57,678 nt of DNA, taken from contig DASUZK010000005.1 in NCBI GenBank assembly GCA_036376915.1, forward strand, positions 1-57,678, written 5' to 3'. The notes under the pieces are model-generated. The model searched no databases. It saw only the letters and a list, made by a program, of their open reading frames with translations, and was not told the origin of the DNA. This DNA is from VRUE01 sp036376915. Its GTDB lineage: Bacteria; Actinomycetota; Thermoleophilia; Solirubrobacterales; 70-9. This document shows, one piece after another, positions 32,383 through 39,743 of this stretch (within the stretch, counting starts at the first letter, position 1; every line of letters starts with the position of its first letter). A program made the translations under genes and the position numbers.

Positions 32383-32715
32383 GTGACGGAAGGCACAACC
32401 ACAAGCACGATCAGCGTCTGCCCGGCGGCCGAGCTGCCCCCGGGAGAGATGCGCCTGGTCGAGCACGACGGCCGCAAGATCGGCGTCTTCAACTGCGAGG
32501 GCACCCTCTACGCGATCGAGGACCGCTGCTCCCACGACGACGGGCCGCTCGCCGAGGGCGAGTTCGACGCCGCGTCCTGCACGGTCGAGTGCCCGCGCCA
32601 CGGCTCCCTCTTCGACCTGAGCACCGGCAGGCCGAAGACCCTCCCAGCCTTCGCCCCGGTGCAGACGTTCGCGACAGCCGTCGTGGACGACACGATCACC
32701 CTGGAGGTCGACTGA
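32383..32715 (+). CDS. Rieske-type ferredoxin of the SUF operon
   Basis: A 110-residue Rieske [2Fe-2S] protein. The ligands are C-x-H in DRCSHDDGPLAEG and C-x2-H in VECPRHGSLFDLSTG. The start VCPAAELPPGEM and the end VVDDTITLEVD are typical of non-haem-iron-dioxygenase-like ferredoxins often found in actinobacterial SUF operons. It ends 2 nt before sufB, so they share a transcript. It may supply electrons during assembly; this is inferred from context. The GTG at 32383 is chosen; AGGA lies just upstream and a TAAAAT box lies at 32354-32359. Confidence 0.88.
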   Translation: MTEGTTTSTISVCPAAELPPGEMRLVEHDGRKIGVFNCEGTLYAIEDRCSHDDGPLAEGEFDAASCTVECPRHGSLFDLSTGRPKTLPAFAPVQTFATAVVDDTITLEVD

Positions 32716-32717
32716 CC

Positions 32718-34151
32718 ATGGCTACACCTGAGGTCGTAGCGGAGAAACGAGAGCTCGCCGGCATCAACGCCGATTACAAGGAGAAGTTCGGCTTTCACGA
32801 CTCCGAGACCGGATACGCCTACAAGGCCCCGAAGGGCCTCAGCCGCGAGGTGGTCGAATCGATCTCCGAGTACAAGGACGAGCCGCAGTGGATGCGGGAC
32901 TTCCGGCTGAAGGCGCTGGAGCACTTCTACTCGCGCCCGACCCCGACCTGGGGCGGCAACCTCGGCCAGATCGACTTCGACGACATCCACTACTTCGTCC
33001 GCGCCTCTGAAAAGAACAGCCGCGACTGGAGCGAGGTCCCCGAGGACATCAAGAACACCTTCGACCGGCTCGGCATCCCCGAGGCGGAGCGCAAATTCCT
33101 CTCCGGGGTGGGCGCACAGTACGAGTCCGAGGTGGTCTATCACCAGGTCAACGAGAAGCTCGAGGCCCAGGGCGTGATCTTCACCGACATGGACACGGCG
33201 CTGCGCGAGCACGAGGATCTGGTGCGCGAGTACTGGGCGACGATCATCCCGCCCAACGACAACAAGCTGGCGGCGCTCAACTCGGCGGTGTGGTCGGGTG
33301 GGTCCTTCGTCTACGTCCCGGCCGGGGTCAAGGTGGAGATGCCCCTGCAGGCCTACTTCCGGATCAACACCGAGAACATGGGCCAGTTCGAGCGCACCCT
33401 GATCATCTGCGAGGAGGGCGCCGACGTCCACTACATCGAGGGCTGCACGGCGCCGGTCTACTCGACCGACTCGCTGCACTCCGCGGTGGTCGAGATCTGC
33501 GCAAAGCCGAGCTCACGGGTCCGCTACACGACCGTGCAGAACTGGTCGCAGAACGTCTACAACCTGGTCACCAAGCGGGCCGTCGCCCATGAGAAGGCGA
33601 CGATGGAGTGGGTCGACTGCAACCTCGGCTCGAAACTGACGATGAAGTACCCCTCGATCTACCTGCTCGGGCCCGAAGCCCACGGCGAGATCCTCTCGAT
33701 CGCCTTCGCCGGCGACGGCCAGCACCAGGACGCCGGCGGCAAGATCATCCACGCCGCTCCGCGCACCTCGTCCTCGATCTTCTCCAAGTCGATCTCCAAG
33801 GACGGCGGGCGCAGCACCTACCGCGGCCTGCTCGAGATCGCCGACGGGGCGACCGAGGCCCGCTCCAAGGTCGTCTGCGACGCGCTGCTGCTCGACGAGG
33901 ACTCGCGCTCGGACACCTACCCGACGATCCGCATCGACGAGAACGACGCCGACGTGGGACACGAGGCCACGGTCTCGAAGATCGGCGACGAGCAGCTCTT
34001 CTACCTGCAGAGCCGCGGGCTCGACGAGGAGGAGGCCTCGAAGATGATCGTCAACGGGTTCATCGAGCCGGTCACCAAGGAGCTGCCGATGGAGTACGCG
34101 GTCGAGCTCAACCGGCTGATCGAGCTGCAGATGGAGGGCTCGATTGGCTGA
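32718..34151 (+). CDS. sufB: SUF scaffold protein SufB
   Basis: A 477-residue scaffold subunit on which new Fe-S clusters are built. It has the SufB hallmarks: YKEKFGFHDSETGYAYKAPK, GVGAQYESEVVYH, AALNSAVWSGGSFVYVPAGV, RINTENMGQFERTLIICEEG, YIEGCTAP and HEATVSKIGDEQLFYLQSRG. The ATG at 32718 is 2 nt after the Rieske stop, and its end overlaps sufD by 8 nt. It should form a complex with SufC and SufD. Confidence 0.96.
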   Translation: MATPEVVAEKRELAGINADYKEKFGFHDSETGYAYKAPKGLSREVVESISEYKDEPQWMRDFRLKALEHFYSRPTPTWGGNLGQIDFDDIHYFVRASEKNSRDWSEVPEDIKNTFDRLGIPEAERKFLSGVGAQYESEVVYHQVNEKLEAQGVIFTDMDTALREHEDLVREYWATIIPPNDNKLAALNSAVWSGGSFVYVPAGVKVEMPLQAYFRINTENMGQFERTLIICEEGADVHYIEGCTAPVYSTDSLHSAVVEICAKPSSRVRYTTVQNWSQNVYNLVTKRAVAHEKATMEWVDCNLGSKLTMKYPSIYLLGPEAHGEILSIAFAGDGQHQDAGGKIIHAAPRTSSSIFSKSISKDGGRSTYRGLLEIADGATEARSKVVCDALLLDEDSRSDTYPTIRIDENDADVGHEATVSKIGDEQLFYLQSRGLDEEEASKMIVNGFIEPVTKELPMEYAVELNRLIELQMEGSIG

Positions 34152-35253
34152 GCTCGCGACGCTACCGCCCCTTCCCGACCAGAAGGCGAAGGGGTGGGAA
34201 TTCACCGACCTCTCAGGCCTCGACCTCGACGCCTACGAGCCAGGAGCGGCGGGAGCCTCGGTGCAGGGCGCCGAGGGCGCGACGGTCGTCTCGCTGGACG
34301 AGGCGGCCGAGTCCCATGCGGAGCTCCTCGACGAAGCCCTCGGGTCACTGGTCGACGGGCAGGACCCGTTCGTCGCCCGCAACGACGCCTCCCGGCGCGA
34401 CGGCGTCCTCGTGCACGTGCCGCACGGGGTCAAGGTCGCCGAGCCGATCCGGATCGAAATTCCGCTCGAGCGCAGCGGCGGCGCCGTCAACTGGCGCACG
34501 CTCGTCGTCCTCGAGGAAGGCGCCGAGGCCGAGGTGTGGGAGCACTGGTCCTCGCCCGACGACGACGTCGACGCGCTGCTCAACGCCGTGGTCGAGCTGA
34601 GCATCGGCCAGGGAGCCACCCTTCGCTACGCCAACACCCAGGACGTCTCCGAGTCGTCGTGGATCTTCGCCACACAGCGCGCCCAGGTCGAGCGCGACGG
34701 GCGGCTCGAGTGGGCCGCGCTCGGATTCGGCTCGGCCCGGGGCAAGGTGCGGATGGAGACCAAGCTGGCCGGAGCCGGCTCCGAAGCGCGGGTGACGGGT
34801 GGCTACGCCGGTAGCGCGGGACAGCACCTCGACTACGACACCACGCAGGAGCACGCGGCGCCGAACACCAACTCCGACCTCGCCTTCCGCGGCGTCCTCG
34901 CCGCCGGGGCCACCGCGGTTTGGCGCGGGATGATCAAGGTCGATCCCGGGGCCCAGCAGACCGACGCCTTCCAGGAGTGCCGCAACCTGCTGCTCTCGAC
35001 CGAGGCCCACGCCGACGCGATCCCGGGGCTGGAGATCCTCGCCGACGACGTGCGCTGCACCCACGCGGCGGCGGTCGCCCAGATCGACCGCGACCAGCTC
35101 TTCTACCTCACCTCGCGTGGCCTGGGCTCCGCCGAGGCGAAGTCGCTGATCGTCGAAGGGTTCCTCGAGTCGCTTGTGGAACGGCTTGCGGAGGGCCCGG
35201 TGCGGGACGAGGTGTCGGCGGCGCTGGAGCGGCGGCTCGCCGAGATCCTCTAA
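34144..35253 (+). CDS. sufD: SUF scaffold protein SufD
   Basis: A 369-residue SufD. It opens with KGWEFTDLSGLDLDAY. The beta-helix core has VNWRTLVVLEEGAEAEVWEH and YDTTQEHAAPNTNSDLAFRG. The end CTHAAAVAQIDRDQLFYLTS followed by RGLGSAEAKSLIVEGFLESL is typical of the SufB/D family and carries the SufD-type conserved His. The start is TTG at 34144 (TTG GCT GAG), the same start context used by sufC. It is the last SUF gene; a very GC-rich nested hairpin follows at 35262-35343. Confidence 0.94.
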   Translation: MAELATLPPLPDQKAKGWEFTDLSGLDLDAYEPGAAGASVQGAEGATVVSLDEAAESHAELLDEALGSLVDGQDPFVARNDASRRDGVLVHVPHGVKVAEPIRIEIPLERSGGAVNWRTLVVLEEGAEAEVWEHWSSPDDDVDALLNAVVELSIGQGATLRYANTQDVSESSWIFATQRAQVERDGRLEWAALGFGSARGKVRMETKLAGAGSEARVTGGYAGSAGQHLDYDTTQEHAAPNTNSDLAFRGVLAAGATAVWRGMIKVDPGAQQTDAFQECRNLLLSTEAHADAIPGLEILADDVRCTHAAAVAQIDRDQLFYLTSRGLGSAEAKSLIVEGFLESLVERLAEGPVRDEVSAALERRLAEIL

Positions 35254-35257
35254 CGCT

Positions 35258-35512
35258 TCAACCGCGGGTCCTGTCACGGGGGAGGGGGGCCTGCGGGCGG
35301 GCCACGGTCCGTCCTCGACCCCCCTCCCCCGCGCCACCCGCGGACGGAGCGTCAGTCCACCCCTTGCTCTCTCCAGAGCTGGTTTCGTCCCGACCGGGCC
35401 CGCGTTCCAAGAGCTTGGTGCGGATGATCGAGGCTAGGACTATGAGAACGGGCGGTACGTAGAGGACCCAGAGCCAGTGGGTGGCGTGCGCGAGGGGGAG
35501 GAGGGCCGCCAT
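35258..35512 (-). CDS. Small single-span membrane protein
   Basis: An 84-residue protein with one clear membrane segment (about residues 10-32, THWLWVLYVPPVLIVLASII) followed by a basic, Gly/Pro-rich tail. The ATG at 35512 has ATACTTTT just upstream on the minus strand. Its C-terminal third is encoded within the nested hairpin that follows sufD, so the tail is of low complexity. It lies downstream of the cupredoxin/membrane pair on the same strand and may belong with it. No family recognised; the gene is likely but not certain. Confidence 0.55.
   Translation of the reverse strand: MAALLPLAHATHWLWVLYVPPVLIVLASIIRTKLLERGPGRDETSSGESKGWTDAPSAGGAGEGGRGRTVARPQAPLPRDRTRG
35262..35343 (+). terminator. 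Nested hairpin after sufD
   Basis: Outer 8-bp stem (35262-35269 with 35336-35343) and inner perfect 13-bp stem of nearly pure G against C (35277-35289 with 35319-35331). It begins 9 nt after the sufD stop. It probably ends the SUF transcript, although no U-tract follows. Confidence 0.6.
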
Positions 35513-35709
35513 TCCAAAAGTATGCCCCCTTGTGTGCACCAAGACCGCTGGCCTTGCGAGCAGCGGCCCCGGTGCACCAAGGGGGTGGGAGAGTCAAAGT
35601 GATGGACTCGCTTTTCAGTTAATCAGATGTGAACGGACTTTCATCGGTAGAAATCCGTGTGTAGGGGTGGTGATTCACACCTACTCTCCGCAAAAAGCGG
35701 GTTCGTCGC
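35513..35709. other. Structured intergenic region
   Basis: No gene is supported. It holds the nested structure at 35525-35585, an imperfect hairpin near 35632-35656 and a small CCGC/GCGG hairpin directly after the stop of the membrane gene at 35710. Part of it is AT-rich. Confidence 0.45.
35525..35585. repeat. 61-nt nested inverted repeat
   Basis: Outer arms 35525-35540 and 35571-35585 pair over 15 bases with one bulged T. An inner 6-bp stem (35545-35550 with 35561-35566) has a 10-nt loop. It may be a terminator for the membrane pair or a structured leader of the small gene at 35512. Confidence 0.6.
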
Positions 35710-37110
35710 TCAGGAGTTCCCCGCCGAGAGGAGAAAAAGCCCAAAGCAGGTGAAGGACACCATGACCGCGAGCATCCAATATTGCGAACGCGCGGCTTGG
35801 CGAAAGTCCCCCCAGTAGGCGATCGCACGGTCGTGGGCAAGGGTCAGGCCCACGACATGCCCGATCACCAGCGCCCCCACCTGGACGTACCAGATCGCGT
35901 TGGCGGTGAGGAGGTTGAAGTCGATGCCTCCCGACGCGGTGCCGAAGAGATCGGTCGTCGCCGTGCCGAGGGGATCGGAGAGGAGGTAGGTGAACTGGGC
36001 CTGCTCCTGGAAGACGAAGAGGCTGAAGTAGTGGGCGACCAGGTAGGCGAAGGCGATCGGGATCAGGGTGTGAGCAAATCCCGAGCGGAGCTTCGCGAAC
36101 GGTGGCGCGCCGCGGACCGACTCCATCCCCTTCACGCCGATCGTGTAGATGAGAGCGACGCCGGCGAAGCAGAGCAGCAGGAAGATCGTGTCGGTGAGGC
36201 GAAGCGAAGCGGTCAGGCTGAGCCCGGCATCCGCGAACCAGTCGAAGGTCTGTTCGATCGCCCCCTTGAAGGCGCCCTCCTGAGCGCCGTCGAAGCTGGT
36301 CGTGGCGATTGAGGCGATCACGACCGCCAGCGAGCCCGGGACCGTCGCCCAGTGCGTCGCCGCGGCCAGCGGCATGCGCCGACCCAGCCTCCCGTCCTTG
36401 GCCGCGAACACTCCGAGCTGGGAGAACATCCCGAAGTAGACGGAGAAGACCTCCCCCGTCCCGCACCACTTCTCGACTCCGAACAACGCCATCATCGCCA
36501 GCGTGTAGACGGTGTAGAAGAGGGCGGCCGTGGCTGTGGTCTCCGGCGAGACACCGACGGCGACCCCGCCGCTGGTGCCGTAGACGACCTCCATCCAGAC
36601 GAAGGCCAGGAGGCCGACCGCGGCGGGCCAGCGGCCGAGCGCATCGGGGTAGGCGAGGTGTGCGGGCCGTTGGCCGGCGAGGGCCGTGAACGCGCCGCCG
36701 ACCCCACGACCGATCGCCCGCCACGGGTTGAAGAGCCTGAAGACGTCCCCGAAGACGACGCTGAACAGGGGAAAGCCGAGCCAGCAGGTGACGAAGACGA
36801 AGGTGAGGGCGAAGTTCCGGTCTGGGGCCTCGGTCCCCCGCAGCCCGGCGTAGATCGCGACTCCGAGCAGGAAGACGCCCACCGCCCCGCACAAGGCCTG
36901 CACGGGGCGGCCGAGGAGGACGCGCGAGAGGCGCGCGCCGAGCGGGCGCCAGCGGTCCCGCTCGAACCTCGGCGTGCGCCAGGCGACCGAGAGCGCGAAG
37001 AACGAGACGATCAGGACGATCGACGCACCCCAGGCGAACAGCCAGGCGGGAATCGGCAGATCCTGCCGCGAGGCCAGCGCATGCGCGACCGGCAGCAGGA
37101 ACCCGCTCAT
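35710..37110 (-). CDS. Polytopic membrane protein, fenitrothion-hydrolase-like
   Basis: A 466-residue integral membrane protein with about ten to twelve segments (for example WGASIVLIVSFFALSVAW, FALTFVFVTCWLGFPLFSVV, DTIFLLLCFAGVALIYTIGV, MLAVMVSFTCFGLFLL). Conserved-looking motifs are VFGDVFRLFNPWRAIGR and FAYLVAHYFSLFVFQEQ. From memory, proteins of this shape in actinobacteria are annotated as fenitrothion hydrolase; the natural role is unknown. The start overlaps the end of the cupredoxin-like gene by 4 nt (ATGA), so the two form a coupled pair. It could be a copper-dependent or redox membrane enzyme, but that is speculation. Confidence 0.72.
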   Translation of the reverse strand: MSGFLLPVAHALASRQDLPIPAWLFAWGASIVLIVSFFALSVAWRTPRFERDRWRPLGARLSRVLLGRPVQALCGAVGVFLLGVAIYAGLRGTEAPDRNFALTFVFVTCWLGFPLFSVVFGDVFRLFNPWRAIGRGVGGAFTALAGQRPAHLAYPDALGRWPAAVGLLAFVWMEVVYGTSGGVAVGVSPETTATAALFYTVYTLAMMALFGVEKWCGTGEVFSVYFGMFSQLGVFAAKDGRLGRRMPLAAATHWATVPGSLAVVIASIATTSFDGAQEGAFKGAIEQTFDWFADAGLSLTASLRLTDTIFLLLCFAGVALIYTIGVKGMESVRGAPPFAKLRSGFAHTLIPIAFAYLVAHYFSLFVFQEQAQFTYLLSDPLGTATTDLFGTASGGIDFNLLTANAIWYVQVGALVIGHVVGLTLAHDRAIAYWGDFRQAARSQYWMLAVMVSFTCFGLFLLSAGNS

Positions 37111-37547
37111 GGGTTGACGGTCAGCTCCGCGATCGGCTGTTTGCGCTCCTCCAGCTCGGCCTCGAACACACCTTCGATCGTCGCCGGGAAGTCGAAGCGG
37201 ACCTTGCCGCCGGCCTCGACGTCCTGCATCAGGTCGTAGCCGTGGACGTGAATCTCGTCGCTCACGTCGGATTCCACCTCGAAGCGAATCCGATCGCCCT
37301 CGTTGAAGGTCAGCTCGGCGATGCCGCCAACCGGCTTGCCACCTTCGATCACGATGGTTGGGATGGCTGGCTTGCGCTGGGCCTTCTGGTTGCCCGCGGG
37401 GGACTGCTCCACCTTGGCCGGAGCGTCGTTCGTGCCCTCGGCTTCTTCACTGGCGCTCTTGCCGTCGTCCTTGAGGACGATCAGCAGTAGGACCGCCACG
37501 GCTACGACCGCAATTCCCGCCATCACCCGGGTGGTATTCGATTTCAT
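37107..37547 (-). CDS. Membrane-anchored cupredoxin-like protein
   Basis: A 146-residue protein. Residues 5-22 are a membrane anchor (TRVMAGIAVVAVAVLLLIVL), followed by a Glu/Lys/Asn-rich linker. The C-terminal domain (about 70-146) has IPTIVIEGGKPVGGIAELTF, DEIHVHGYDLMQ and FEAELEERKQPIAELTV, a cupredoxin fold with H-x-H but without the usual Cys copper ligand. It probably sits outside the membrane, perhaps binding copper or acting as a structural partner of the polytopic protein it is coupled to. The ATG at 37547 has a perfect AAGGAG 6 nt upstream. Confidence 0.8.
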   Translation of the reverse strand: MKSNTTRVMAGIAVVAVAVLLLIVLKDDGKSASEEAEGTNDAPAKVEQSPAGNQKAQRKPAIPTIVIEGGKPVGGIAELTFNEGDRIRFEVESDVSDEIHVHGYDLMQDVEAGGKVRFDFPATIEGVFEAELEERKQPIAELTVNP

Positions 37548-37621
37548 CGTTTGCTCCTTGCTCGAGCGCGGGCACCCACCCACGCGGCTCCCGCGACCGG
37601 GGTCGCTGCACGTTCGTCTCG

Positions 37622-37858
37622 CTAGGGAGCGATGGGCGGCGGGCGCTGGGCCAGGCCGAAGGCGATCAGGAGACCGCCGCTGGCGGAGTGGAGGGAGGGA
37701 GCGCCCGGGCGAGACTGCCTACCCGCGGCACGAGGGCCACGGCGCATCGCGATCCGCTCGGAGAGCCTGACGATCGCCTCGCAACCGGGGTAGACGCCCA
37801 GCAACAGCGAGGCGACGAGCAGCAACAGCGGGACAAGCGCGAGCAGGATCTCGAACAT
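37622..37858 (-). CDS. Small membrane protein
   Basis: A 78-residue protein with one membrane segment at its very start (MFEILLALVPLLLLVASLLL), then GVYPGCEAIVRLSERIA and a basic tail. I chose the ATG at 37858, which puts the segment first and has TAGATT 10 nt upstream; a TTG at 37888 with AGGAG is an alternative. It lies upstream of the cupredoxin pair on the same strand. No family recognised. The clear membrane segment and strand context support a real gene. Confidence 0.55.
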   Translation of the reverse strand: MFEILLALVPLLLLVASLLLGVYPGCEAIVRLSERIAMRRGPRAAGRQSRPGAPSLHSASGGLLIAFGLAQRPPPIAP

Positions 37859-37903
37859 CGCTCGGGGGAATCTATCGGAAAGATTCAAGCGCTCCTAAGG
37901 CAA

Positions 37904-37909
37904 TAGCTT
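37904..37909 (+). promoter_or_regulatory. TAnnnT -10 box of the thioredoxin-like gene
   Basis: TAGCTT ends 6 nt before the ATG at 37916, with no Shine-Dalgarno. Confidence 0.5.
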
Positions 37910-37915
37910 TCGGCG

Positions 37916-38725
37916 ATGCGCCCGGAGAGGGACAACATCGGGGCACCGGATCTGCCTCCCGGCATCGCCTGGATCGGCGAGAAGCCGAGCTCCATGCCCG
38001 CGCTGACCGCGGCGGGGCCGGTCCTGGTCCACTTCTTCGACTACTCCCAGCTGAACAGCGTGAGGACGCTGCCCTATCTGAGCGAGTGGGACCGTCGCTA
38101 CCGCGAGGCGGGACTGGCCACGATCGGCGTGCAGGCGCCCCGTTTCCCCTTCGGCGCCGACCCGGTGAACGTCGCCGCGGGGATGCGAGACCTCGGCGTC
38201 GAGCTCCCGGTCGCAGTGGACGCCGAGCGTGACCTCTGGCACGCCTACGGGTGCGAGGGCTGGCCTAGCCTCTTCCTCTGGACCACCGGCGGCGCGCTCA
38301 GCTGGTTTCACTTCGGCGAGGGCGAGTACCTGGCCACGGAGGAGGCGATCCAGGAGGAGCTGCGCCAGCTCGACGCGCTGCAGTCGCTGCCGAAGCCGAT
38401 GGACTCGCTGCGAGCCACCGACGCGGCCGGCGTCGAGGTCATGCCCCCTACCCCGGAGATCTTCCCGGGAGGCTCATGGGAGCAGCCCTGGGAAGGCGCC
38501 GAGCTGGAGTTCGATTACGAGGCGGGCGGCGCCTTCGCCACCGTCGAAGGCGAAGGCACCCTCACCGTCACCCTCGATGGCAGCACCCCTCACCAGCTCC
38601 AAATAAACGGAGCTCGCCTGTACAAGCTGGCCGAACACGATCGTCACCAAGCCCACCACCTAAAGCTCGAGCCGTCAGGCGGCCTAAGAATCTGGTCGAT
38701 CAGCTTCGCGGCAGGACTCCCGTAA
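37916..38725 (+). CDS. Thioredoxin-like protein lacking the redox cysteines
   Basis: A 269-residue protein. Residues about 20-150 follow the TlpA/DipZ-type thioredoxin fold: VLVHFFDYSQLNSVRTLPYL where relatives have a CxxC before RTLPYL, then TIGVQAPRFPF, and the cis-proline region YGCEGWPSLFLWTTGG. The active CxxC is replaced, so it cannot exchange disulfides there. The C-terminal part (about 180-269: WEQPWEGAELEFDYEAGGAF, GTLTVTLDG) resembles the beta-sandwich end of the same DipZ-like family. It has no signal peptide. It may bind a partner rather than catalyse redox chemistry. Confidence 0.75.
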   Translation: MRPERDNIGAPDLPPGIAWIGEKPSSMPALTAAGPVLVHFFDYSQLNSVRTLPYLSEWDRRYREAGLATIGVQAPRFPFGADPVNVAAGMRDLGVELPVAVDAERDLWHAYGCEGWPSLFLWTTGGALSWFHFGEGEYLATEEAIQEELRQLDALQSLPKPMDSLRATDAAGVEVMPPTPEIFPGGSWEQPWEGAELEFDYEAGGAFATVEGEGTLTVTLDGSTPHQLQINGARLYKLAEHDRHQAHHLKLEPSGGLRIWSISFAAGLP

Positions 38726-38748
38726 GGGAGGGTGGGACCCTCCCCCGC

Positions 38749-39717
38749 CTAAGCCCGCGCCGCAATCTCCTCCCGAATCTCCTTCGGCAGCATGAACCGC
38801 ACGTCCTCGTGCACGGTGCGCAGCTCGGAGACCTCCGCGGCGCCCCGCTCGCGGAACAGCTCGACCAGGCGTTCGACCAGCTCCTCGGGAGCGCTGGCGC
38901 CCGAGGTGATGCCGACCGTCTCCACTCCCTCGAGCCAACGCTCCTCGACCTGGGTGTGGTTGTCGATCAAGTAGGAGGCGGCACCGTGCTCGCGCGCCAC
39001 CTCGACCAGGCGGTTGGAGTTGGAGGAGTTGGTCGAGCCGATGACGAGGACCAGGTCGCACTCGCGGGCGAGCTGCTTGACGGCGATCTGGCGATTGGTC
39101 GTCGCGTAACAGATGTCGTCGGACTTGGAGCTGACGATCGCCGGGAACTTGGCCCGCAGCGCGGCGATCACCTCGGCGGTCTCGTCGACCGAGAGGGTCG
39201 TCTGGGTGATGAAGGCGACTTTCCCGGGATCGGGGACCTCGAGCGCCTCGACCTCGGCGGCGGTTTCGATCAGGACGATCGAGCCCGGCGCCTCGCCGGT
39301 GGTGCCTTCGACCTCCTCGTGACCCTCGTGGCCGATCATCACGATCGTGTAGCCCTCGGCGGCGAAACGGCGGGCCGAGACGTGGACCTTGGTAACCAGG
39401 GGGCAGGTGGCGTCGATCGTGCGCAGGTTGCGCGCCGCGGCGTTGTCGTGGACCGCCGGGGCCACGCCGTGGGCCGAGAAGACGACCATCTCGCCCTCGG
39501 GCACCTCGGTCTCCTCCTCGACGAAGATCGCCCCGCGCTCGGCCAGCTCCTCCACCACGTGCTTGTTGTGGACGATCTCCTTGCGAACGTAGACGGGGGC
39601 CCCGTAGAGCTCGAGCGCGCGCTCGACGGCCTGCACCGCTCGGTCGACGCCCGCACAGTAGCCGCGGGGTGCGGCGAGCAGGACCCGTTTCGGGCCCACG
39701 ATTGCGGCAGAGGGCAT
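38749..39717 (-). CDS. ispH: 4-hydroxy-3-methylbut-2-enyl diphosphate reductase
   Basis: A 322-residue [4Fe-4S] enzyme making the last step of the MEP pathway, giving IPP and DMAPP for isoprenoids. The three cluster cysteines are seen in APRGYCAGVDRAV, DATCPLVTKVH and DDICYATTNRQ. VVFSAHGVAP, the catalytic Glu in ITQTTLSVDET, and IGSTNSSNSNRLVEVA are family signatures. The ATG at 39717 is chosen because TACTCT ends exactly 6 nt upstream; the ATG at 39750 would overlap the divergent gene. It depends on Fe-S supply, for which the SUF genes lie nearby. Confidence 0.95.
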   Translation of the reverse strand: MPSAAIVGPKRVLLAAPRGYCAGVDRAVQAVERALELYGAPVYVRKEIVHNKHVVEELAERGAIFVEEETEVPEGEMVVFSAHGVAPAVHDNAAARNLRTIDATCPLVTKVHVSARRFAAEGYTIVMIGHEGHEEVEGTTGEAPGSIVLIETAAEVEALEVPDPGKVAFITQTTLSVDETAEVIAALRAKFPAIVSSKSDDICYATTNRQIAVKQLARECDLVLVIGSTNSSNSNRLVEVAREHGAASYLIDNHTQVEERWLEGVETVGITSGASAPEELVERLVELFRERGAAEVSELRTVHEDVRFMLPKEIREEIAARA

Positions 39718-39723
39718 AGCTGC

Positions 39724-39729
39724 AGAGTA
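39724..39729 (-). promoter_or_regulatory. TAnnnT -10 box of ispH
   Basis: On the minus strand TACTCT ends 6 nt before the ispH ATG. It is only 2 nt from the divergent box at 39732-39737. Confidence 0.55.
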
Positions 39730-39731
39730 GC

Positions 39732-39737
39732 TAGCCT
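39732..39737 (+). promoter_or_regulatory. TAnnnT -10 box of the WS/DGAT gene
   Basis: TAGCCT ends 6 nt before the ATG at 39744. It is back to back with the ispH box. Confidence 0.55.
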
Positions 39738-39743
39738 TGCTGC

